A stretch of DNA of 5,761 nt from Thiotrichaceae bacterium. GTDB lineage: Bacteria; Pseudomonadota; Gammaproteobacteria; SZUA-229. A program made the position numbers and the translations under genes. Below the pieces are notes generated by a model that worked only from the letters and a program-made list of their open reading frames with translations, was not told the origin of the DNA and searched no databases. Below, in pieces: positions 1 through 5,761 of this stretch (the first letter of the stretch is position 1; every line of letters starts with the position of its first letter). The stretch is from assembly GCA_002746365.1 (NCBI GenBank), contig NVWZ01000029.1:1829-7589 (forward strand), written 5' to 3'.

Positions 1-1706
1 AATTGTATATGAAACCGGAAAAATCAGTACTGAGAGATGCTTCATTTAACCTGGAATTTCTTCAAACACGCTTTTCAAGTGAACTTGATAAACTGCAAAA
101 AAACAGTCATAAGTCAGAGTTAAACGATATTCGTAATAATATTCTAAGTGAGTGTATATCAGCCGCTCAGTGGCAACCCGGGTTATTTAGTTTGACCGTA
201 CCAACAGGCGGCGGAAAAACATTATCCAGTTTGGCTTTCGCACTGGAACACGCACGAATTTACAATAAAAAACGTATTATTTATGCCATTCCTTTTACAA
301 GCATTATTGAACAAAATGCCGATGTATTTAGACAGTTTCTTGGTGACGATGCCGTGTTAGAGCATCACAGCAGCTTAGATGTTTCACCAAGCAAAGAAAA
401 TAGCAAATTAAGATTGGCGGCAGAGAACTGGGACGCACCCTTAATTGTGACGACCAATGTTCAATTATTTGAGTCCTTATTTGCATCGCGTACTAGCCGC
501 TGCCGTAAGTTACATAATCTTGTTAATAGCGTCATTGTGCTCGATGAGGCACAACAAATTCCACGGGATTTTCATGCACCAATTACACAAGTTATGCAAC
601 AATTGTCCGATCACTTTGGTGTTACATGGGTGTTATGTACGGCAACACAACCCGTACTAATAGAGTCAAAAAACACATTCGGCCAGATTTTATTAAAAGG
701 TCTAAATGAAGTTCGTGAAATTATTTCAAAGCCTCTTGAACTATCCATGAAATTAAAACGCGTCGAAGTAAAATTGCCAACGGCTGATGAGCCGAAATTA
801 AGTTTCGATGAACTGGCTAATAAACTGAAGCATGAAGATTGTGTACTGGCTATCGTAAATACCCGCAAGCAAGCGAGAGAATTATTTGAATTGTTGCCCG
901 ATGACAATAATAATTTACACCTTTCTGCCAATATGTGCGCCCAGCATCGAACAAAAGTAATAGAGAAAATTAAAGAACGACTGAAACAAAGAAGAAACGG
1001 CGATCAAAGGCCATTAAGGGTTATTAGCACTCAACTGATTGAGGCAGGTGTTGATGTGGATTTCCCCGTTGTTTATCGAGCGATGGCTGGGCTTGATTCA
1101 ATTGCACAGTCAGCAGGTCGGTGCAATCGAGAAGGTAAATTGAAAAAGCCAGGTAAAGTCATTGTTTTTAAAGCTGAGCAGTCATCCCCTCCGGGTTTTT
1201 TAAAACAGGGTGAAGAAATAACCAGTGAGTTAATTGCATCCGGTCAACTAAATGACCCGCTATCACCCGAAAGCTTTGAAAAGTATTTTTCACAAATGAA
1301 TGCGAGGGGTGATAGAGATAAACATGGTATTCTGGATTTATTAAGAGCGGGGCAAAGTAATGATGCACCCTTGGCTATTCAGTTTAGAGAAGCGGCAGAA
1401 AAATTTAAATTAATTGATAATAATGGTGTATCAATAATTGTACCGTTTAAGCCAGACGGTGTGGAGTTAAGTCCAGTGGAGAGCTGGATTGGGCAACTTG
1501 AAGCCGACTCCTCTCAAAAATGGGTGTATAAAAAGTTGCAACGTTATACCGTTTCAATAACAGAAAATATGGCTAAACAGTTTCAGGCAAATAAGTGTAT
1601 TGACGTAAGAGCGGGGCAGTTTGTACTGCTTGACACTTTTTATCATGCACGCTGGGGTGTGGATACACCCGATACATTAATTTCAGCAGAAGGTAGTGTT
1701 TTTTAA
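1..1706 (+). CDS. cas3: CRISPR-associated helicase Cas3, type I-C (5' partial)
   Basis: Cas3 is the nuclease-helicase that Cascade recruits to nick and unwind target DNA. Only the helicase and C-terminal parts lie here. Residue numbers count from the TTG at base 3, which is only the first start-like codon; the frame is open to the left edge. Superfamily 2 motifs appear in order: Walker A PTGGGKT (67-73), motif Ia IPFTSIIEQ (96-104), TTNVQLFESLF (150-160), motif II DEAQ (181-184), motif III CTATQP (212-217), motif IV IVNTRKQA (284-291), motif V STQLIEAGVDVDFP (342-355) and motif VI QSAGRCNREG (369-378). The C-terminal domain follows, with LQRYTV near 513-518. Full type I-C Cas3 proteins are usually over 700 residues, and the N-terminal HD nuclease domain is missing, so it should lie upstream of the window. 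The DEAQ form of motif II is, from memory, usual in type I-C. The helicase region shows no internal stop or frameshift. Identity is very secure. Confidence 0.97.
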   Translation, partial: LYMKPEKSVLRDASFNLEFLQTRFSSELDKLQKNSHKSELNDIRNNILSECISAAQWQPGLFSLTVPTGGGKTLSSLAFALEHARIYNKKRIIYAIPFTSIIEQNADVFRQFLGDDAVLEHHSSLDVSPSKENSKLRLAAENWDAPLIVTTNVQLFESLFASRTSRCRKLHNLVNSVIVLDEAQQIPRDFHAPITQVMQQLSDHFGVTWVLCTATQPVLIESKNTFGQILLKGLNEVREIISKPLELSMKLKRVEVKLPTADEPKLSFDELANKLKHEDCVLAIVNTRKQARELFELLPDDNNNLHLSANMCAQHRTKVIEKIKERLKQRRNGDQRPLRVISTQLIEAGVDVDFPVVYRAMAGLDSIAQSAGRCNREGKLKKPGKVIVFKAEQSSPPGFLKQGEEITSELIASGQLNDPLSPESFEKYFSQMNARGDRDKHGILDLLRAGQSNDAPLAIQFREAAEKFKLIDNNGVSIIVPFKPDGVELSPVESWIGQLEADSSQKWVYKKLQRYTVSITENMAKQFQANKCIDVRAGQFVLLDTFYHARWGVDTPDTLISAEGSVF

Positions 1707-1708
1707 TT

Positions 1709-1714
1709 AGGGGG
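1709..1714 (+). promoter_or_regulatory. Ribosome binding site for cas5c
   Basis: AGGGGG lies just after the cas3 stop, four bases before the cas5c ATG. The spacing is a little short, but the run is the only purine-rich stretch near this start. It supports the ATG at 1719. Confidence 0.6.
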
Positions 1715-1718
1715 CGTT

Positions 1719-2378
1719 ATGGGTTTTTGTTTAGAAGTTGAAGGCGATTTTGCCTGCTTTACTCGACCAGAAATGAAAGTAGAAAGGGTGAGTTATGACG
1801 TAATTACACCCTCTGCGGCACGAGCAGTATTCGAAGCTGTTTTATGGAAGCCGGCGATTGAATGGCATATTCATAAAATTGAAATTTTAAATCCGCTGAG
1901 CTGGGTCAATATTCGACGTAATGAAGTCGGCAGTGTACTACCCGTGGGTAATATCAAAAAAGCCATGAATGGTGGAGCGCTGCCTGCTTTATATGTTGAA
2001 GATGCCCGGCAGCAGAGGGCGGGTATGTTTCTTAAAAATGTGGCTTATCGGCTTCATGGGAGTTTTACCCTAACAGATAAAGCCGGTGCTTCTGATAATG
2101 CAGGCAAGTTTGCCGATATGTTTAAACGTCGTGCAAAAAAAGGACAATGTTTTAATCAGCCGTATTTAGGCTGTCGAGAATTTTCCTGTGGTTTTCGTCT
2201 GATTGAAGATGTAAAAAAAGAAAGAGCTGCGATCGAGGAAAACAAGGAACTCGGCTGGATGTTATATGACATGGACTATCAACAATCAGATGATCCCATA
2301 CCATTGTTTTTTAATGCGATTATGAATAACGGAGTGATTGACGTGCCAGCAAGGCACAGTGATGAGGTGCGCGGATGA
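1719..2378 (+). CDS. cas5c: Cas5c (Cas5d), type I-C pre-crRNA endoribonuclease and Cascade subunit
   Basis: In type I-C, Cas5c takes the job of the missing Cas6: it cuts pre-crRNA in the repeat and stays bound to the 5' handle of the mature crRNA. The 219 residues match the usual family length. Recognisable blocks are FTRPEMKVERVSYDVITPSA (14-33) followed by AAR and WKP (43-45), the RRNEV block (66-70), LKNVAYRLHGSF (105-116), MFKRRAKKGQCFNQPYLGCR (134-153) followed by EFSCGF, and LGWMLYDMDY (178-187) near the C-terminus. Candidate catalytic residues such as H113 cannot be assigned with confidence without an alignment. The ATG start is supported by an upstream AGGGGG and by the family-typical N-terminus. 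It lies 12 bases after cas3 and ends in an ATGA overlap with cas8c, which implies translational coupling. No sign of damage is seen. Confidence 0.96.
   Translation: MGFCLEVEGDFACFTRPEMKVERVSYDVITPSAARAVFEAVLWKPAIEWHIHKIEILNPLSWVNIRRNEVGSVLPVGNIKKAMNGGALPALYVEDARQQRAGMFLKNVAYRLHGSFTLTDKAGASDNAGKFADMFKRRAKKGQCFNQPYLGCREFSCGFRLIEDVKKERAAIEENKELGWMLYDMDYQQSDDPIPLFFNAIMNNGVIDVPARHSDEVRG
2364..2367 (+). promoter_or_regulatory. Ribosome binding site for cas8c
   Basis: GAGG lies inside the end of cas5c, seven bases before the cas8c ATG. Together with the ATGA stop-start overlap it fixes the cas8c start at 2375. Confidence 0.65.
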
Positions 2379-4117
2379 TATTACAAGCATTGTGTGATTA
2401 TTATGATCGTAAGCAGGATGATTTACCTCCATTTGGTTTTGAAGAAAAAGCGATTCCTTTTATTATCGTCATTGATGAGGCAGGTCAGTTTATACGGCTA
2501 GAAGATAACAGGGAAATTGAAGATGGAAAAACAACAATAAAACCTGTGCGAGTACCGAAATCGCCAGGGAGGCAAGGTAGTAAATCATACGAAATAGCAA
2601 ATTGTTTATGGGATCACTATGGTTATATCGCAGAACAACCTAAACTGGCTAAGCCCACGGATACACCAAAAGAAAAAGAAATAGAAGATGCAAAAAAGCA
2701 GCATATAAGTTTTAAAAAGCTAGTTGCTGATTTACGAAAAAATCTACCTGATGATATTGGTGTTAAAGCGATTGATTTATTTTTAAATTCTGAAAATGAA
2801 GTTGAAAAGCTAAAATCGCATGAAACATGGGATGAATGTTTAAAGATAAAAGGCTGTAATTTAACTTTTCGATTGTCGGGAGTGAGTGACTTAGTGTGTC
2901 AGTCGCTGCAGGTTATTAGTTGGATTGATCAACAACCATTACCTGAATCTAATGTGCATGATGGTTTTTGTTTAATCACAGGTGAGAAAAGTAAGATAGT
3001 GAGATTGCATGATTCAGTGACAGGGGTTAACCAAAAACCTGCGCCGCTGGCAGCTATTAATGAATCTGCATACACCTCTTTTGGAAAAGACAAGGGGTTT
3101 AATTTCCCCGTAAGTGCAGAGTCTTCTTTTAAGTATGCCGCTTCATTAAATCATTTATTACGCAAAGCATCACAAACAAAGTTCCGAATAGGTGAAACAT
3201 CATATGTCTGTTGGTCAGATAAAAATAATGCCTTAGAAAGTGCTTTTGTTTCAATATTTACAGATGCAAAAGATGACCCTGATTCAACTGCCCTAGCTGT
3301 AAAAAATTTATTCACCACAATTCATAATGGGGCTTATATTGAAAATAATGGTAGTGATAATTTTTTTGTTTTGGGTTTGGCACCCAATTCTGCTCGAATT
3401 GTTGTTAGATATTGGCAAGCAGGCACCATCGCCGAGTTTTCAGAAAAAATAGCGCAATGGTTTAATGATATAGATATTGTCGGGCGAGATCATTATGGTT
3501 TTCCGCCATTGAAAAAATTACTTCGTACAACTGCATTGCAATATAAAGATGACAATGTGTCTCCAAATCTACCGGCGGATGTGATTAGAAGTATTTTATC
3601 TGGAACACGTCTGCCTGAAACATTTATACAGGCAACTTTAAGACGCATAAAGGCAGAACAAGGGCATGTGAGTTTTAATCGTGCTTGCATAATAAAAGCT
3701 TGTTTAAATCGTAAATATCGTTTTTCAACTACTAACCAGAGGGAATTAACCGTGTCATTAAATAAAGAAGAAACTCGCATAGGCTACTGTTTGGGGCGAC
3801 TCTTTGCTGTGTTAGAAAAATTACAGGAAGATGCGCAGCCGGGTATTAATGCCACTATTCGAGATCGTTACTACAGCAGCGCAAGTTGTACACCTAAATC
3901 TGTGTTTGGCACTTTAATGCGTTTATCTACGCATCACCTTAAAAAGCTGGAAAATCCTGGTTGGCGTATAAATGCAGAAAAACGTATTGGTGATGTTATG
4001 AGTTATATCGTTGAGTTTCCATCGCACCTTGACCTGGAAAATCAGGGTTTATTTGCGATAGGTTACTATCACCAGAAACAAGATTTTTATACTAAAAATT
4101 CGGATAAAGGGGAATAA
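2375..4117 (+). CDS. cas8c: Cas8c (Csd1), type I-C Cascade large subunit
   Basis: Cas8c is the large subunit of type I-C Cascade. It recognises the PAM and helps open the target duplex. The protein has 580 residues, within the usual range. Family hallmarks are the N-terminal LCDYYDR (6-12), GFCLITGEKSKIVRLHD (197-213), SFGKDKGFNFPVSAESSFKY (235-254) leading into AASLNHLL, FFVLGLAPNSARIVVRYW (330-347), and IGYCLGRLFAVLEKLQ (469-484) near the C-terminus. The N-terminal third is less typical: where I remember an NFLCDN-like block, this protein has YEIANCLWDHYGY (72-84), and residues 95-125 are highly charged. The start is fixed by the ATGA overlap with cas5c. The last 121 codons also encode Cas11c through an internal start. 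cas7c begins two bases after the stop. Identity is firm from the middle and C-terminal blocks; the PAM cannot be inferred from sequence. Confidence 0.95.
   Translation: MILQALCDYYDRKQDDLPPFGFEEKAIPFIIVIDEAGQFIRLEDNREIEDGKTTIKPVRVPKSPGRQGSKSYEIANCLWDHYGYIAEQPKLAKPTDTPKEKEIEDAKKQHISFKKLVADLRKNLPDDIGVKAIDLFLNSENEVEKLKSHETWDECLKIKGCNLTFRLSGVSDLVCQSLQVISWIDQQPLPESNVHDGFCLITGEKSKIVRLHDSVTGVNQKPAPLAAINESAYTSFGKDKGFNFPVSAESSFKYAASLNHLLRKASQTKFRIGETSYVCWSDKNNALESAFVSIFTDAKDDPDSTALAVKNLFTTIHNGAYIENNGSDNFFVLGLAPNSARIVVRYWQAGTIAEFSEKIAQWFNDIDIVGRDHYGFPPLKKLLRTTALQYKDDNVSPNLPADVIRSILSGTRLPETFIQATLRRIKAEQGHVSFNRACIIKACLNRKYRFSTTNQRELTVSLNKEETRIGYCLGRLFAVLEKLQEDAQPGINATIRDRYYSSASCTPKSVFGTLMRLSTHHLKKLENPGWRINAEKRIGDVMSYIVEFPSHLDLENQGLFAIGYYHQKQDFYTKNSDKGE
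3739..3743 (+). promoter_or_regulatory. Internal ribosome binding site for cas11c within cas8c
   Basis: GAGGG, in the context CAGAGGGAATT, lies eight bases before an in-frame GTG codon of cas8c (3752-3754). Shine-Dalgarno strength and spacing are close to ideal, and it falls just before the conserved GRLFAVLE block where type I-C systems start Cas11c. Confidence 0.75.
3752..4117 (+). CDS. cas11c: Cas11c small subunit, internal in-frame translation product of cas8c
   Basis: Type I-C operons have no separate small-subunit gene. Published work shows that Cas11c is made from an internal start near the 3' end of cas8c, and that several copies join Cascade to stabilise crRNA and target binding. 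Here codon 460 of cas8c is GTG, preceded by GAGGG at eight bases' distance. Starting there gives a 121-residue protein, about the size known for Cas11c. It begins MSLNKEETRIGYCLGRLFAV and ends at the cas8c stop. The sequence is predicted mainly alpha-helical and has no catalytic motif, as expected of a small subunit. No in-frame ATG lies nearby: the next methionines (514 and 542 of Cas8c) would cut into the conserved helical block. The start codon is inferred from sequence; production of the protein here is not shown. Confidence 0.82.
   Translation: MSLNKEETRIGYCLGRLFAVLEKLQEDAQPGINATIRDRYYSSASCTPKSVFGTLMRLSTHHLKKLENPGWRINAEKRIGDVMSYIVEFPSHLDLENQGLFAIGYYHQKQDFYTKNSDKGE
4107..4112 (+). promoter_or_regulatory. 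Ribosome binding site for cas7c
   Basis: AAGGGG overlaps the last codons of cas8c, seven bases before the cas7c ATG. It is among the strongest sites in the window, which fits the need for several Cas7 copies per Cascade. Confidence 0.75.
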
Positions 4118-4119
4118 AG

Positions 4120-4980
4120 ATGGGTCTTAATAATCGATATGAGTTTGTTTTATTGTTTGATGTAAAAGATGGCAACCCTAATGGTGATCCTGATGCAGGG
4201 AATCTTCCTCGTATGGATGCCGAAACAGGCATGGGTTTAGTTACCGATGTTTGTTTAAAAAGAAAAGTGCGTAATTTTGTTCAAATGACGCAAGCGGATA
4301 ATGCAAATAGAAAAATATTTGTTCGTGAAAAAGCGATTTTAAATAAAATGATTGATGAGTCACATGAACAAGAAGGTGTGAAAGATAAAGAAAAAGGAGA
4401 TAAAACCGAGGCTGCTAAAAATTGGATGTGTAAAAATTATTATGATATTCGCACTTTTGGTGCAGTGATGAGCACGGGCAAGAATGCTGGGCAAGTACGA
4501 GGCCCCATCCAAATGACATTTTCTCGCTCGATAGATCCGGTCGTTGCATCTGAGCACACCATTACACGTATGGCCGTTACCACAGAAAAAGAAGCCGAAA
4601 AACAAAGTGGTGAAAACCGGACAATGGGCCGTAAATTCACTATTCCTTATGGCCTATACCGCTGTCACGGGTTTGTTTCTGCTCATTTGGCAAAACAAAC
4701 AGGATTTGATGAAGATGATCTTGAATTGTTCTGGCAATCGTTAATGCAAATGTTTGACCATGACCGTTCTGCCAGTCGAGGCGAAATGAGTGCCAGAGGT
4801 TTGTATGTATTTAAACACAGTAATGAACTTGGCAATGCACCTGCAACGGTGTTACTTGATCGTGTACAAGTTGAAAGAAAAAATGAAATTGATGTAGCTA
4901 GAAGATTCAATGATTATCAGATTGAGGTTGATGAATCTAACTGGCCTGACGGTGTTGAATTGATAAAAATGTTAGGTTGA
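4120..4980 (+). CDS. cas7c: Cas7c (Csd2), type I-C Cascade backbone subunit
   Basis: Cas7c is the repeated backbone subunit that coats the crRNA spacer in type I-C Cascade. The 286 residues match the family's length. Hallmarks are YEFVLLFDVKDGNPNGDPDA (7-26), the block leading to TDVCLKRKVRNFV (42-54), NWMCKNYYDIRTFGAVMSTG (101-120), GQVRGPIQMTFSRSIDP (124-140) and GRKFTIPYGLYRCHGFVSAH (170-189), FDHDRSASRGEMSARGLYVF (212-231) and LLDRVQVERK (245-254). The charged stretch at 80-100 corresponds to a region that varies in the family. The start is two bases after the cas8c stop and has a strong ribosome binding site. It is the last cas gene visible: the cas4-cas1-cas2 genes that usually follow are not in the next 781 bases. 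The gene looks intact. Confidence 0.97.
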   Translation: MGLNNRYEFVLLFDVKDGNPNGDPDAGNLPRMDAETGMGLVTDVCLKRKVRNFVQMTQADNANRKIFVREKAILNKMIDESHEQEGVKDKEKGDKTEAAKNWMCKNYYDIRTFGAVMSTGKNAGQVRGPIQMTFSRSIDPVVASEHTITRMAVTTEKEAEKQSGENRTMGRKFTIPYGLYRCHGFVSAHLAKQTGFDEDDLELFWQSLMQMFDHDRSASRGEMSARGLYVFKHSNELGNAPATVLLDRVQVERKNEIDVARRFNDYQIEVDESNWPDGVELIKMLG

Positions 4981-5105
4981 ATATATGCATAGTCAAATGC
5001 ATTCTAAATAATAATCTACCAGACCAAAAACAGGATAGACTATCTTTTGGTTCGTTTGGAGAGTGAAGTGGTTGATTGTGTGCAAATGTTTTCTGGCAAT
5101 ACACA
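4981..5105 (+). other. Intergenic gap between the cas operon and the RhuM gene
   Basis: This 125-base AT-rich stretch has no complete gene and no CRISPR repeat. The palindrome ATGCAT occurs twice, at 4985-4990 and 4997-5002. An imperfect hairpin spans 5023-5051. A short open frame ending at 5109 resembles a RhuM N-terminus in spacing only (see findings). I see no convincing sigma-70 promoter. A TTGATT at 5072-5077 has no well-spaced -10 box, so whether RhuM is read from the cas transcript or its own promoter is open. Confidence 0.6.
5023..5051 (+). repeat. Imperfect inverted repeat downstream of cas7c
   Basis: ACCAAAA (5023-5029) pairs with TTTTGGT (5045-5051). Inside, GATAG (5034-5038) pairs with CTATC (5040-5044), with ACAG bulged on the left. 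The inner loop is too tight for all five pairs to form. No U-run follows, so it is not a standard intrinsic terminator; it could be a weak transcript-end structure. Confidence 0.4.
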
Positions 5106-5761
5106 ATGAAAAAACTAATCCGCAACTCAACCGCTGAATTTTTGATTTTCACAGCTCAATCAGGTGACGACAGTATTGAAGTTCGGGTTGAGGATGAGAC
5201 GGTCTGGTTGACGCAAAAACTGATTGCCGAGCTGTTTGGTAAGTCTGTCTCCACCATCAACGAACATATAAAAAATATCTACAGCGATGCTGAGCTGAAT
5301 GAGGCTGTAACCATGAGAAAATTCGGAAATTCCGAATTTTCTACCAAACCAACCAATTTTTATAATCTGGATATGATTATATCAGTGGGTTACCGTGTCA
5401 ATTCAAAACGCGCCACCCAGTTTCGCCAGTGGGCGACCCGGGTATTAAGTGAATTTGCTATTAAGGGATTTGTGCTGGATAACAAACGCCTTGAAAATGG
5501 CACTTTTCTGAATGAAGACTATTTTGAAAGGCTGCTGTCAGAAATTAGAGAAATTCGCTTAAGTGAACGCCGTTTTTATCAGAAAGTTACCGATATTTAT
5601 GCCACCAGTCTGGACTACAACAAAAATGATAAAACCACCCAGAACTTCTTTGCTAAAGTTCAAAATAAACTGCATTTTGCCATTCACGGACAAACAGCGG
5701 CAGAACTCATCATACAACGTGCCGACAGTGAAAAAGAGAATATGGGCTTAACCAGTTGGGA
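5106..5761 (+). CDS. rhuM: RhuM-family protein (3' partial)
   Basis: This open frame runs 218 codons from the ATG to the right edge with no stop. It matches the RhuM family, named for a Salmonella pathogenicity-island gene. Family blocks are SIEVRVEDETVWLTQKLIAE (23-42) with LFGKSVSTINEHIKNI following, the YNLDMIISVGYRVNSKRATQ (86-105) block with FRQWATRVL, ERRFYQKVTDIYATSLDY (154-171), TTQNFFAKVQNKLHFAIHG (177-195), TAAELI, and NMGLTSW at the edge. Family members are about 330-350 residues, so roughly a third is missing. The first blocks look like a helix-turn-helix and a Bro-N-like part, so DNA binding is plausible, but the biochemical function is unknown. RhuM genes often occur in islands and beside restriction-modification genes. 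The ATG at 5106 has only a weak ribosome binding site; an upstream in-frame TTG at 5076 is possible. By hand count, GC in sampled lines is mostly higher than in cas7c, which hints at a different origin. Confidence 0.9.
   Translation, partial: MKKLIRNSTAEFLIFTAQSGDDSIEVRVEDETVWLTQKLIAELFGKSVSTINEHIKNIYSDAELNEAVTMRKFGNSEFSTKPTNFYNLDMIISVGYRVNSKRATQFRQWATRVLSEFAIKGFVLDNKRLENGTFLNEDYFERLLSEIREIRLSERRFYQKVTDIYATSLDYNKNDKTTQNFFAKVQNKLHFAIHGQTAAELIIQRADSEKENMGLTSW
5316..5342 (+). repeat. Perfect 27-base palindrome inside the RhuM coding region
   Basis: The arm AGAAAATTCGGAA (5316-5328) is followed by one central A and then its exact reverse complement (5330-5342). It encodes RKFGNSEFS of the RhuM protein, in a segment just before the conserved YNLDMIISVGYRV block. 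It could be a stem-loop in RNA, a binding site, or a chance result of the local codons. Confidence 0.8.

Noticed and set aside
3..8. TTG at base 3 or ATG at base 9 as the true start of cas3
   Set aside because: The frame is open to the edge and the HD nuclease domain is missing. A complete Cas3 would start well upstream, so these are internal codons.
611..931. Minus-strand open frame of 106 codons
   Set aside because: It lies wholly under the conserved helicase motifs of cas3, has no recognisable domain, and is best explained as a shadow.
4360..4640. Two overlapping minus-strand open frames under cas7c
   Set aside because: They lie opposite a conserved gene, are low in complexity or featureless, and have no family resemblance.
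4985..5002. The two ATGCAT copies as a CRISPR repeat or attachment site
   Set aside because: They are only six bases each and self-palindromic, with no third copy or matching flank at the other side of any element.
5023..5051. Intrinsic terminator for the cas operon
   Set aside because: The stem is interrupted and AT-rich, and no run of T follows it, so it does not meet the standard pattern.
5563..5751. Plus-strand open frame of 62 codons
   Set aside because: It is in another frame of the RhuM gene, whose conserved residues run through the whole stretch.

Overview
The window holds most of the effector half of a type I-C CRISPR-Cas operon on the + strand, followed by the first part of a RhuM-family gene. 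The order is cas3 (5' end cut by the window edge), cas5c, cas8c and cas7c. Nested in frame at the 3' end of cas8c is a well-supported internal start for the small subunit Cas11c. No CRISPR repeats and no tRNA or rRNA are visible. The host is probably a moderately AT-rich Gram-negative bacterium, most likely a gammaproteobacterium. That is an impression from base composition and protein style, not a demonstrated assignment.

Layout: cas3 runs from the left edge to 1706. cas5c (1719-2378) follows after 12 bases, cas8c (2375-4117) overlaps it by an ATGA, and cas7c (4120-4980) starts 2 bases after cas8c ends. The tight packing, with a Shine-Dalgarno-like sequence before each start, indicates one polycistronic unit. 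The cas11c frame (3752-4117) begins at a GTG codon of cas8c with its own purine-rich ribosome binding site. A 125-base gap follows (4981-5105). It contains a weak imperfect hairpin and a short open frame with a faint RhuM-like pattern. A RhuM-family gene then starts at 5106 and runs off the right edge with no stop.

How the genes work together, by family knowledge: Cas5c processes pre-crRNA in type I-C (there is no cas6) and holds the 5' handle. Multiple Cas7c subunits coat the spacer RNA. Cas8c reads the PAM, and Cas11c forms the inner belly of Cascade. Cas3 is recruited to nick and degrade the target. The adaptation genes cas4-cas1-cas2, which normally follow cas7c directly, are not at that position. 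A RhuM gene sits there instead, so adaptation genes and the array, if present, lie outside this window.

The least routine points are the internal Cas11c start, the RhuM gene at the usual cas4-cas1-cas2 position, the divergent N-terminal part of Cas8c, a perfect 27-base palindrome inside the RhuM gene, and the possible RhuM-like remnant in the gap.
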